From: UBA7330 sp043554545
GTDB taxonomy: Bacteria > Bacteroidota > Bacteroidia > Cytophagales > Cyclobacteriaceae
DNA length: 64,000 nucleotides
NCBI GenBank assembly: GCA_043554545.1
Contig: CP121337.1
Location: 310,001-374,000 of the forward strand
Reading direction: 5' to 3'
Shown in pieces: positions 16,227 to 24,700 of this stretch (within the stretch, counting starts at the first letter, position 1; the number at the start of each line of letters is the position of its first letter). The notes below the pieces were generated by a model, which saw only the letters and a list, made by a program, of their open reading frames with translations, was not told the origin of the DNA and did not search any database. A program made the position numbers and the translations under genes.

Positions 16227-19200
16227 TCACTTTAAGATTTGAACCCACCCATTGCAGAGGTCTTCATCTTCCAGGGTTAGGGAATAGAAATAGGTACTTG
16301 CAGGTAAGTTGGCGCCATCCCAGTCATTCTGATAATTATCCCGCTCAAATAGAAACTTGCCATTTCGGTCAAAGACTTTGAGATCCATAGACAGATCAGT
16401 ATTCACTTCAAAGAAATCGTTGAAGCCATCCTTGTTAGGAGTAAACACATTAGGGACAAATATTTCTTCGAAGGAAAGCTGTACGGTTTTATCAACAACG
16501 CAGGTAGTATCAATATTCAGACTGACATCAAAATCCCCACTGTTTTCATACCGATAAGTAAATTCCTTCTGATAGTTGGTGGTCCCATCCCCAAGGTCCC
16601 AGGATACAGCAGCATCGGTCTCGGTCAGGCTTGTAAAAAGAAACTCTGGTAGTCCATCGCAACTATTCATCCGCATCACCTCAAATGCTTCAATCGTTTC
16701 ATTAACTACATTAACAGTTACCTGCTCTTCGAAGGAGCAGCCATTGGGTGTGGTAATGGCAACAGTATAGGTGGTGGTAGTGTCAGGCGATGCCATTGGG
16801 TTTGGGACGTTGGAGCTACTCAGCCCGGTTGAAGGTTCCCAGGTATATGCTTTGCCACCATATGCTCGTAGTTCCTTTGATTCACCCCTACAAATTGTAG
16901 CATCCTCTATGATTCCAGTTCGGTCATCATATGCATACACAAAGCCAGAGGTCTGGTCGATAGCCTGGCAGGTATTTTTATCTTTGACTGTTAAAACAAC
17001 CTTATAGCTGCCCGTTTCTTCGAAGGTGTACCGGAAGAATTCATCAGTGCTTTTTTCACCATTGACAGACCATTCGAATTCTTCTCCTCCAATACTTGTA
17101 TTTGAGAACAGTACGGTAAATGGTATACAATCACTGTTATATCCAAATTCGGTACTGTCAGACTTACTGGTAACAAATCTGGCGTCGAGTGAAGCCAAAT
17201 CAAATTTGAAGGCGGCATTGTTACACCTTTCCTGTCCTAAAAAGTTCCTTCCCCGGTTAATGGTGGACCATGCATTTGAAGTTGTAGGAAAGTTATCATT
17301 TGTGCCATTACATGAGCATACCGACTGATAGATAATGCCGCGTTTATCAAAACGGCTGGTTCCCCCATCTACATGATCACCTACTCCACCAAATGAGCCA
17401 TAATAAGTGGAGTATAGCAGCTCTGATCCATCAGATGAAAGCACCATAATATAGAAATCAGATCCATCAGTAGTGGGGAATTGTGCATTGGCAGTAATGG
17501 GCATATTAAAAGTATAACCATTGCTGTAAGGTCCTCCGTTATTGGTGGATCCTCCCCAGCCGCTTAAAAAGAGATTTCCACATTCATTTGCCAGGAAGGC
17601 TGTGGGAGAAATATCAGGTAAATTCGATCCTGATCCAATCACTGTAGAGAAGAGGGTAGAATCCAAATTAGCAGTGAGTTTGTGAATAAACTGGCTGCTA
17701 TTCGGGTTATTGTAAATTCCCGGTGTCACAGGATAAGGCCCTGTCGTTTGTCCAAAGGCAAAGACAGATTGAAATTCATCAATGTCAATGAAGTAGGTCT
17801 GATCATAACTGGCGGTTCCCAGAAAGGTGCTTTGTAGGATGCTGTCACCATCCAAATCTATCCTTGTAATAAATCCATCCGTCTCTCCAGCGAAGTTGGG
17901 TCCTAATGTAGAATCAGTTGTAGGGAAATTTGCACTTTTTGTTCCTCCGGCAACGTAAACAAAATTGGAAGTATCTATTTTAATAGAATATGCAGCATCT
18001 TCTCTATCACCTCCCAAATAGGAGCTCCATCGAAGATTTGTGAAATCGGTATTTAATGAGAAAACCACAGCGTCAGAGACACCGCCACCAAAAGTTGACT
18101 GAATGCCACTTGTGGTAGGAAAATCTAATGATTCTGTACTAGAAGCAATATAGACATTGTCCTGATCATCCATTATCACATCTCCACGGATGTAGTCGCC
18201 GTAGTTGCGAATGAGTCCGTTGACAAGTGTTCCTTGATCCTGTAACTTCAAAATACCATCATTTTCACTTCCACCAATAAACGTAGAGGCAATGAGATTT
18301 CCAGTAGCACCCAGTTTGCTGAGTACAATATCACAGCCATTGTTGTAGTTACTAAAAATGGAAAAGGGATCGCCTCCATTAAAGGTGGTGTCGTAAGCAT
18401 TTTGACTAACAGGGTAGTTCACAGACCCGGTAGTTCCTAAAATCACCAGTTCATTGTTATTATTGACAATCAGGCTATGTGGATTGTCTGCTGCTGATCC
18501 ACCAATAAAGGTGGCATATAGTAATTGTGACCCGGTTGAGTCATATTTCAATATGGCCATATCTGTAGCACCCGAGTATTCAGAATCATTTGTCACAGGG
18601 AAATTGGGATCAAATACAATACCTCCACTATATAGGTTCCCCCTGTCGTCATAGCAGGCGGTATATCCAAAGTTGTCAGCTACGGAACCTGAAAATGTGG
18701 AAAAGATAAGCTCTGGGTCAATGATCAGCGGTAGGTTATGGTCATAGGACGCTAGTCCGAAACTAATTTTGTTTTCTCTTAGGATGTATCTGGAATCAAT
18801 ATATTTCTTTTGGCCATTAATAATCTGATAACTAATGGGCCTGTTTTCAGTGATTGTGTTTATTCTTGATTTGACGTTTACACAGCCATCTTCCAGATTC
18901 ATATTGATGTCACCCTGATAGTTAAACTGAACTTTTGATGGATCAGCATTTGGCCCAATGACTAGATCATATTTTATCACACCTTGTTCCAGGTAGTATT
19001 TTAGATCCACACCGGGATAGAGCTCATGATATGTTATGGCTGAGTAAGCTTTGCATCCTGAAGCCCATCGGGAACGGTCTTTTCCCAAGTAATAATTATA
19101 AGTTTCATACGAGGGCTTTTCAAATGAAATTTTGGGTCTTTGGTTAGCCGCAAAAAAGTCGACGGTTATTTCTACCTGATCCACCTGATTTATCAATCTG

Positions 19201-19433
19201 CTGGATGATTCCGTATGCTTATGAGCAATTGACTGAATGTTAGAAATTTTATGAATTAAACGGTTACCATGTAGTTCAAGACTTCCTCCTGGAATTTGCG
19301 CAGTGAATAAAACCGATTCATCCCATTGACCTTTATTTTCTATAAATATACTTCCTTTGCCAAATTGGGCAATGAGGTTCAGCGGGAGGAAGCAACAAAA
19401 GATCAGTCCGCCTGTGAAAAAATATTTAGCCAT
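16227..19433 (-). CDS. Large secreted SBBP-repeat/PKD protein with T9SS type B (CHU_C) sorting domain
   Basis: A 1068-residue secreted protein. After a signal peptide (about 1-22), residues about 27-240 match the N-terminal domain found before SBBP repeats (IENKGQWDESVLF, IDPELIFSTFSGS). Residues about 245-740 hold repeated beta-propeller-like SBBP units (LYATFIGGSAADNP, STFIGGSENDG, SSYLGGDREDAAYS). PKD-like modules follow (EEFEWSVNGEKSTDEF; AVSWDLGDGTTNY near 945). The last 80 residues are the CHU_C/gliding-motility C-terminal domain (VPNVFTPNKDGFNDFFEV ... WDGANLPASTYFYSL), a type IX secretion signal. It is therefore likely a cell-surface or released protein. Its first 31 bases overlap the amidohydrolase gene. 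The ligand is unknown. Confidence 0.9.
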   Translation of the reverse strand: MAKYFFTGGLIFCCFLPLNLIAQFGKGSIFIENKGQWDESVLFTAQIPGGSLELHGNRLIHKISNIQSIAHKHTESSSRLINQVDQVEITVDFFAANQRPKISFEKPSYETYNYYLGKDRSRWASGCKAYSAITYHELYPGVDLKYYLEQGVIKYDLVIGPNADPSKVQFNYQGDINMNLEDGCVNVKSRINTITENRPISYQIINGQKKYIDSRYILRENKISFGLASYDHNLPLIIDPELIFSTFSGSVADNFGYTACYDDRGNLYSGGIVFDPNFPVTNDSEYSGATDMAILKYDSTGSQLLYATFIGGSAADNPHSLIVNNNNELVILGTTGSVNYPVSQNAYDTTFNGGDPFSIFSNYNNGCDIVLSKLGATGNLIASTFIGGSENDGILKLQDQGTLVNGLIRNYGDYIRGDVIMDDQDNVYIASSTESLDFPTTSGIQSTFGGGVSDAVVFSLNTDFTNLRWSSYLGGDREDAAYSIKIDTSNFVYVAGGTKSANFPTTDSTLGPNFAGETDGFITRIDLDGDSILQSTFLGTASYDQTYFIDIDEFQSVFAFGQTTGPYPVTPGIYNNPNSSQFIHKLTANLDSTLFSTVIGSGSNLPDISPTAFLANECGNLFLSGWGGSTNNGGPYSNGYTFNMPITANAQFPTTDGSDFYIMVLSSDGSELLYSTYYGSFGGVGDHVDGGTSRFDKRGIIYQSVCSCNGTNDNFPTTSNAWSTINRGRNFLGQERCNNAAFKFDLASLDARFVTSKSDSTEFGYNSDCIPFTVLFSNTSIGGEEFEWSVNGEKSTDEFFRYTFEETGSYKVVLTVKDKNTCQAIDQTSGFVYAYDDRTGIIEDATICRGESKELRAYGGKAYTWEPSTGLSSSNVPNPMASPDTTTTYTVAITTPNGCSFEEQVTVNVVNETIEAFEVMRMNSCDGLPEFLFTSLTETDAAVSWDLGDGTTNYQKEFTYRYENSGDFDVSLNIDTTCVVDKTVQLSFEEIFVPNVFTPNKDGFNDFFEVNTDLSMDLKVFDRNGKFLFERDNYQNDWDGANLPASTYFYSLTLEDEDLCNGWVQILK

Positions 19434-20503
19434 TTAACCGCATTGTCATGATAGATCTTATCTATTACCTCCCTTGGTAGCTTTAGTCCCTTGAATTCCT
19501 GATCTACCAAATCACTTGTCATTACTTCATCTGTTACAAGAAATCTCCAATCCCTCTTCCATGCGGTAGTATTCTCTTCATTTACTTTCTGGGCTGATTG
19601 AGAACCACCGTCTGCCAAATCAGTTGCATACAGAAGTCTGTCCTGGTATTTGATGAAAAAGGATCTGACCTTTTCATAGTTATTGGCTGTTTGGTAAAAA
19701 ATTTGCCCCATTCGAGCAGCCATATCCACTGCCATATTTGGAAAGCGCTCCAAACGTTTAGACAGCTGGTCGACATCATATTCCAGACTTGCCATGTGGG
19801 CACCAACAAACCTTAAATCCGGGTTTTTAGCTAACATATTATCCCGGGCTTCCATCTGTTCTTCATGAGATGGCATATCAGGATGTTTATACATATGATA
19901 TTCCGGGTGTCTGCTAAAATAGCCGCTGTCATTTTTTGTGGTCATCTCTTCCAGTGGCAACCAACAATTTAAGGGTTCACCCAGGTGACCAACTACGGGA
20001 ATATTTCTTTCGGACAGGTCGTTGAATATGGGGTCAAAGCGAGGGTCATCAATACGGACAAGGACACTATCCTGATCACGATAGACCATGCCAATATTTT
20101 TCCAGACTTTTATGCCTATTGCACCTTGCTGAAAACCTGAGTCCAGCCAATTCATAGACTTTTCAAGCCATCCTTCCTCATCCCATCCTTCCATAGAAAA
20201 AGAAGTTGCAAATTGAACGGTCTCTGGATGATTCCTCATCTGGTATTCACTGTATCGGTATCTCTCTTCTACCCATTCCCAACTATTTTTGGAATCTACG
20301 ACAATCGTGAGTAATTGGAAATTATTTGCTTGAGCTGATTTGACAAAATGGTCACTTTCTGTCATAATGTGAACGTGTGTATCAATCTTTTTTACATTGT
20401 CATAATCTTCAAATTGATAATACTCACGACTCTGACTGCAGGAGCTGGACAGTAAAAAAAGGAATATCAGGTAACTCTGGTTAATCTTTATAATTGGCTT
20501 CAT
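19403..20503 (-). CDS. Amidohydrolase-family lipoprotein
   Basis: A 366-residue protein with a lipobox ending at Cys22 (LLSSSC). Metal-binding residues of the amidohydrolase_2 superfamily are visible: His43 and His45 in KKIDTHVHIM, a histidine in PVVGHLGEP, another in RFVGAHMASLEYD, and the terminal aspartate in LLYATDLADGG. This fits a metal-dependent hydrolase or decarboxylase acting in the periplasm. It lies between the rhamnose mutarotase lipoprotein and the large T9SS protein on the minus strand, overlapping the latter by 31 bp. Sugar-lactone hydrolysis is a plausible reaction given the mutarotase neighbour, but this is inference. Confidence 0.85.
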   Translation of the reverse strand: MKPIIKINQSYLIFLFLLSSSCSQSREYYQFEDYDNVKKIDTHVHIMTESDHFVKSAQANNFQLLTIVVDSKNSWEWVEERYRYSEYQMRNHPETVQFATSFSMEGWDEEGWLEKSMNWLDSGFQQGAIGIKVWKNIGMVYRDQDSVLVRIDDPRFDPIFNDLSERNIPVVGHLGEPLNCWLPLEEMTTKNDSGYFSRHPEYHMYKHPDMPSHEEQMEARDNMLAKNPDLRFVGAHMASLEYDVDQLSKRLERFPNMAVDMAARMGQIFYQTANNYEKVRSFFIKYQDRLLYATDLADGGSQSAQKVNEENTTAWKRDWRFLVTDEVMTSDLVDQEFKGLKLPREVIDKIYHDNAVKWLNIFSQAD

Positions 20504-20554
20504 AATTGGCTTACCTATAGGATGTTTTCATTAGTGTAATTGGAATCACTTCTG

Positions 20555-21016
20555 TTATTTCAGCTTGAAAATTCTTTCCATTTTCATCCACTTATCTGCA
20601 GAAGAGGCTTCTGGAGAAGTTACTTGATATTTTGACATAAATGACTCCCATTCGGCTTGTCTGGGTAAGGTGGATAGCCTGGTCATTTGTTGTTCAAAAT
20701 CAAAGTCTATCGGCGTTACAAGTATCATAAAAACTTTGTTGTTTAAGCAATAAATTTCGTGATCAAGGATTCCAACTTTTTTTATTCCTTCTAATACCTC
20801 TGGCCATACCTTTTCATGCCATGAAATATATTCTTCAATGAGTTCCGGGTCATTTTCAAGTTCCATGGTTAGGCAATATCGTTTAACCGGAACGTCAAAG
20901 GATTTTTGCAGATATCCCTGATCTCTTGATTCTACCATTTCTTGAGGTGGCTCGCTATTTTGTTGGCTACAGCTAATAATGAATATAGTCAATAGAGCAG
21001 TAATAAGTCTTTTCAT
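20555..21016 (-). CDS. L-rhamnose mutarotase-family lipoprotein
   Basis: A 153-residue protein from the ATG at 21016. The open frame extends 20 codons upstream, but this start gives a good lipoprotein signal (MKRLITALLTIFIISC, acylated Cys16). The mature part matches RhaM (PF05336): VKRYCLTMEL, YISWHEKVWPEVLEGIKKVGILDHEIY and a Trp/Lys-rich end (DKWMKMERIF). Classical RhaM interconverts alpha and beta L-rhamnose in the cytoplasm. Here the signal would place it on the membrane outside the cytoplasm. It is the first gene of a minus-strand run and diverges from the sodium/solute symporter. Confidence 0.87.
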   Translation of the reverse strand: MKRLITALLTIFIISCSQQNSEPPQEMVESRDQGYLQKSFDVPVKRYCLTMELENDPELIEEYISWHEKVWPEVLEGIKKVGILDHEIYCLNNKVFMILVTPIDFDFEQQMTRLSTLPRQAEWESFMSKYQVTSPEASSADKWMKMERIFKLK

Positions 21017-21212
21017 GCTTACAGAGAACATTGAAGTTGTTAGAATTGAATTAACGGAGACTTTAATATAAATCATATTAGTGGATTTGTGTCCCTGATG
21101 AAAAAATCTTTTCTCTTGGGAGTTCCAGTAATAACTTATCTCAAGGATTTATCATTCAACTGAATCAATTCCGATTTTAATTATAAATTAGTATAAACTA
21201 TACACCTCACAC

Positions 21213-22826
21213 ATGAACATTACCATTCCAGCCATTGACCTGGTAATTATTATCTTATATCTCGTACTCATGGTCGCTCTGGGAATTTATTCCAGTAGAA
21301 ACTTAAGAAAATCTGCCAGTGGTTATTTCCTGGCTGGCAAATCACTTACCTGGCCGGTGATAGGGGCTGCCTTGTTTTCGTCCAATATCTCAACGATCCA
21401 TTTAGTTGGTCTGGCAGCATCCGGTTATGCAGAGGGGCTCGCCTGGGGTAATTATGAGTGGATGGCTGCCTTCACTTTGATTGTTCTGGGCCTTGTGTTT
21501 GCTCCATTTTATTTTAAGACCAGAATTATAACGCTCCCTGAGTATATGGAAAAAAGATATAGCGTCCGGTCACGCGCTTTTCTGGCATTCATGGGTATTT
21601 TAGCCGCCATATTTATGCATATCGGCCTTAGCTTATATTCAGGAGCTGTAGTATTTAAGCAGTTTTTTGGAATAGATGTCTTTCTGTCCATTATACTTAT
21701 TTCTGTTGTGACAGGTTTATACACAATTCTTGGCGGACTGAAAGCGGTAGTTGTCACGGAGACCATACAAACCTTCATCTTGATTTTTGGAGCTGTTGCT
21801 GTGACGATATTCGCCATTCTAGCACTACCTGATCATGGTATTAATTCCTATGCCGAATTAATGGCTTCTGTCAAAGACCGGCAACTTTCTATGATTCATA
21901 CCGATGATGATATGGGCTTGGCCTGGTATAGCGTATTGTTGGGCTATCCTGTATTGGGTATTTGGTATTGGTGTACGGATCAGACCATCGTGCAACGGGT
22001 ATTGGGAGCTAAGACTCAGTATGACGCGCAGGTCGGACCAATATTTGCCGGATTCTTGAAAATATTGCCTGTTTTATTTATCGTTTTCCCAGGTGTTCTT
22101 GCATACGTTTTATTTTCAGATATTATAGGACAGGATGCTAATCAGGCTTTACCGGTCTTGATAACTCAGTTGATCCCTACCGGAATGATGGGCCTGATTT
22201 CCGCTGGATTATTGGCTGCTTTGATGAGCTCTATTGCGGCGGCTCTACACAGCATTTCAACACTTGTTTCATATGACATTGTTCAGAAGTTAAAGCCAGA
22301 TTTAAATGAAAAGACACTGATAAGAGTAGGCCAAATCAGTGCGATTGTTGTAATGTTGATGGCTATGATCTGGTCTACACAGGGACAAAGGTTCACCAGT
22401 ATTTTCCAGGCTGTAGCTACAATTGGTGCCTGCCTTGCACCTTCCATTACTACGGTATTTTTGTGGGGGGTGATTTGGAAGAGAAGCACAGAGCAAGCTG
22501 CTTTTATCACCCTGATATTTGGATTCGTGTTGGGTGCTTTCCTGTTTATGGCGGAGTTACCATTATTTGGTGATGAACGCTTATTTTCAGACATATATAA
22601 TATTGGTACGCTGATGCAGGCCTGGTGGTCTTTTGTGATATGTAGTATCATTTTTGTAATTACCAGTCTACTTACACCTGCTCCAGACCTGGAAGTAGTC
22701 AGTCAATATATCATGGGTGGTGAGAACAAAAATAATGAGGAAGATAGGCCATTGATATACCGTCCTACTTTTTTATCGTTGATGCTCGTGGGATTAATGC
22801 TTGTATTATACCTCTTATTTACCTAG
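21213..22826 (+). CDS. Sodium/solute symporter (SSS family, SGLT-like)
   Basis: A 537-residue inner-membrane transporter with about 14 hydrophobic helices. The SSS landmarks are the first helix (IDLVIIILYLVLMVALGIYSS), SGYFLAGKSLTWPVIGAALFSSNIS, the GLYTILGGLKAVVVTETIQTF segment, and WYWCTDQTIVQRVLGAK. Members co-transport sugars, myo-inositol, sialic acid or other solutes with Na+. Divergent pairing with a rhamnose mutarotase lipoprotein suggests a sugar such as L-rhamnose, but substrate cannot be read from the sequence. It is monocistronic as far as seen. Confidence 0.92.
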   Translation: MNITIPAIDLVIIILYLVLMVALGIYSSRNLRKSASGYFLAGKSLTWPVIGAALFSSNISTIHLVGLAASGYAEGLAWGNYEWMAAFTLIVLGLVFAPFYFKTRIITLPEYMEKRYSVRSRAFLAFMGILAAIFMHIGLSLYSGAVVFKQFFGIDVFLSIILISVVTGLYTILGGLKAVVVTETIQTFILIFGAVAVTIFAILALPDHGINSYAELMASVKDRQLSMIHTDDDMGLAWYSVLLGYPVLGIWYWCTDQTIVQRVLGAKTQYDAQVGPIFAGFLKILPVLFIVFPGVLAYVLFSDIIGQDANQALPVLITQLIPTGMMGLISAGLLAALMSSIAAALHSISTLVSYDIVQKLKPDLNEKTLIRVGQISAIVVMLMAMIWSTQGQRFTSIFQAVATIGACLAPSITTVFLWGVIWKRSTEQAAFITLIFGFVLGAFLFMAELPLFGDERLFSDIYNIGTLMQAWWSFVICSIIFVITSLLTPAPDLEVVSQYIMGGENKNNEEDRPLIYRPTFLSLMLVGLMLVLYLLFT

Positions 22827-22921
22827 TCTAAAAACTGCGTAGCAAAAGGAAGATATTCTTACATACGGGTTCTCAGAATTTTTGGATCGATCACACAAGA
22901 AAAATTTAACCCATTTTGTTT

Positions 22922-22950
22922 AAAAAAAGGAGTCCCAGCGATGGGACTCC
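22922..22950 (-). terminator. Terminator of the universal stress protein gene
   Basis: GGAGTCCCA (22929-22937) and TGGGACTCC (22942-22950) form a perfect 9-bp stem with loop GCGA. Read on the minus strand it is followed by seven T, so it terminates the minus-strand gene ending at 22978. Confidence 0.9.
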
Positions 22951-22977
22951 GAGTGCTTTTGCTAGAAGAAAATTACG

Positions 22978-23802
22978 TTATTGATGGATAGCCAGCATGG
23001 GAATCTTAATTTTCATGGCTACTTTTTTTGTCTCGCTTGATTTAAACATTCTTTCCATTAATTTGTGATGTCTGGGAAACATGACCAATAAATCGATCTC
23101 ATAATCTTTGATATATTCAAAGATTGCACTTGAAGCATCTTTAGCAATTAGTTGATGATAACTCAGCTTAAAATCACCAAAGTATTTGTCCAGAATGTCT
23201 TTGCTTTTGCTGTGTTTGAAGTTCATGCGTTCCTCTTCATTTCCAATATTAAAGATTTGTATTTCACCTTTAAAAATTTCAGCGATTTTCTTTATTATTT
23301 TAAAACTATCAGTTTCTATTTTATGAAAATCTGCAGCAATTGCGATCCTGGAAATGTCCAGCTTAGTCACATTTTCTGGAATGACAAGTACGGGTATTTT
23401 ACCAAATTCAATGACTGATACGGTAATTCCACCCAATAATTTTTCCAGGATGTCATGGGTTCCTTTGGTTCCCATGACTACAAGATCTATTTCATTATTT
23501 TCGATTTCACTATAAATAGCATCCGTTACTACAGAATGATATTGCTTGGTTTCATAAGGAATTCCTTCCAACAATGGAAATTCCATTTCTAATTCCTCCA
23601 ATGGATCTTCACTTTCATCATAAGAAGTAGGGATAGGTTGAATCATTTCATCTCCGACACCAACAGTTGAGGATGGTAGGAAGGTAGAATGCACGACCCT
23701 GATCTCACAATTCCACTTTTGAGCCAGATTAATTGCCGCTGTTAATGCATTTTTTGAGCAAGCCGAGAAATCCATAGGCACGAGAATTCTTTTAATTTCC
23801 AT
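22978..23802 (-). CDS. Universal stress protein with two UspA domains
   Basis: A 274-residue cytoplasmic protein made of two tandem UspA folds. The first is about residues 1-150 (MEIKRILVPMDFSACSKNAL at the start, DLVVMGTKGTHDILEKLLGG with the G-x2-G nucleotide loop). The second is about residues 150-274 and more degenerate (DLLVMFPRHHKLMERMFKSS). The ATG at 23802 is chosen because the upstream extension starts with TTG and adds residues absent from the family. Stress-linked ATP or AMP binding is typical of the family. The gene stands alone. Confidence 0.9.
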   Translation of the reverse strand: MEIKRILVPMDFSACSKNALTAAINLAQKWNCEIRVVHSTFLPSSTVGVGDEMIQPIPTSYDESEDPLEELEMEFPLLEGIPYETKQYHSVVTDAIYSEIENNEIDLVVMGTKGTHDILEKLLGGITVSVIEFGKIPVLVIPENVTKLDISRIAIAADFHKIETDSFKIIKKIAEIFKGEIQIFNIGNEEERMNFKHSKSKDILDKYFGDFKLSYHQLIAKDASSAIFEYIKDYEIDLLVMFPRHHKLMERMFKSSETKKVAMKIKIPMLAIHQ

Positions 23803-23931
23803 GTCTTTAGTTGTTTTTATTGTTGCCAATTTATGGATAATCGAAGTACATTGAAATGATATTAATTAGTGCTTTTGGGTGATCTACATCAGTCCGATAG
23901 CCTGATATTCTTTTAAAAGGGGCTGACCTCA

Positions 23932-23939
23932 TATATTTG
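23932..23939 (+). promoter_or_regulatory. Candidate -7 element for the glycosyltransferase operon
   Basis: TATATTTG matches the TAnnTTTG element. It ends 20 bases before the ATG at 23960, a short-leader spacing like that seen before other genes in the window. Confidence 0.45.
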
Positions 23940-23959
23940 TAGTTTAGAAACCTACTTCT

Positions 23960-24697
23960 ATGTACAATAACAAAAAGGTGGTCGTGGTACTACCTGCTTA
24001 TAACGCGTCCAAGACTTTAGAAATAACATACAATGAAATCCCTTTTGATATTGTTGACGAGGTGGTTCTGGTTGATGATGCAAGTAAGGACGATACCTCT
24101 GGTAAAGCAAAAGAGCTCGGGATTAAGCATATCATAAGACATGAGGAAAATAGGGGCTATGGAGGTAATCAAAAGTCATGTTATGACAAGGCTTTGAGTC
24201 TGGGGGCTGACATCGTTATCATGTTGCATCCCGATTATCAATATACCCCTAAATTGATTTATGCGATGACTACAATCATTGGCAATGAGTTGTATGAGGT
24301 GGTATTTGGTTCGCGTATCTTAGGTATGGGCGCCCTAAAAGGAGGGATGCCTATCTATAAATATATTGCCAATAGGTTTCTTACCTTCTTTCAAAATCAA
24401 TTAAGCAGGCAAAAACTCTCTGAATATCATACTGGGTATCGTGCATATTCCAGTAAAGTGCTTAGAGACATTCATTATGGAAGAAACTCTGATGATTTCA
24501 TCTTTGATAATCAGGTGATCGCACAAATTTTTGCAAAAGGCTATTCTATTGCTGAAGTTACTTGCCCGACAAAATATTTTGAAGAAGCATCATCTATTAA
24601 TTTGAAGCGGAGTATCAAATATGGAATAGGTGTGATGGGCGTTTCCATCAGATACTTTTTGCATCGTATAGGGATCAAGTGGAAGTTATTGACCTAA
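23960..24697 (+). CDS. Family 2 glycosyltransferase
   Basis: A 245-residue GT-A fold enzyme. The N-terminal VVVLPAYNASKTLEITYNEI, VDEVVLVDDASKDDTSG and HEENRGYGGNQKSCYDKAL are typical of DPM1-like/GT2 synthases that move a sugar from a nucleotide donor to a lipid phosphate. MLHPDYQY replaces the usual DxD-containing loop. A basic amphipathic C-terminus may touch the membrane, and no membrane helices follow. It is 3 bp upstream of a GT39-type membrane transferase. A plausible pathway is that this enzyme makes a polyprenyl-phosphate sugar that the second enzyme uses. Confidence 0.9.
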   Translation: MYNNKKVVVVLPAYNASKTLEITYNEIPFDIVDEVVLVDDASKDDTSGKAKELGIKHIIRHEENRGYGGNQKSCYDKALSLGADIVIMLHPDYQYTPKLIYAMTTIIGNELYEVVFGSRILGMGALKGGMPIYKYIANRFLTFFQNQLSRQKLSEYHTGYRAYSSKVLRDIHYGRNSDDFIFDNQVIAQIFAKGYSIAEVTCPTKYFEEASSINLKRSIKYGIGVMGVSIRYFLHRIGIKWKLLT

Positions 24698-24700
24698 TAG

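Noticed and set aside
17500..18700. Regularly recurring similar sequences as a possible repeat array
   Set aside because: These are degenerate protein-level SBBP repeats within the large T9SS gene, not CRISPR or DNA repeats.
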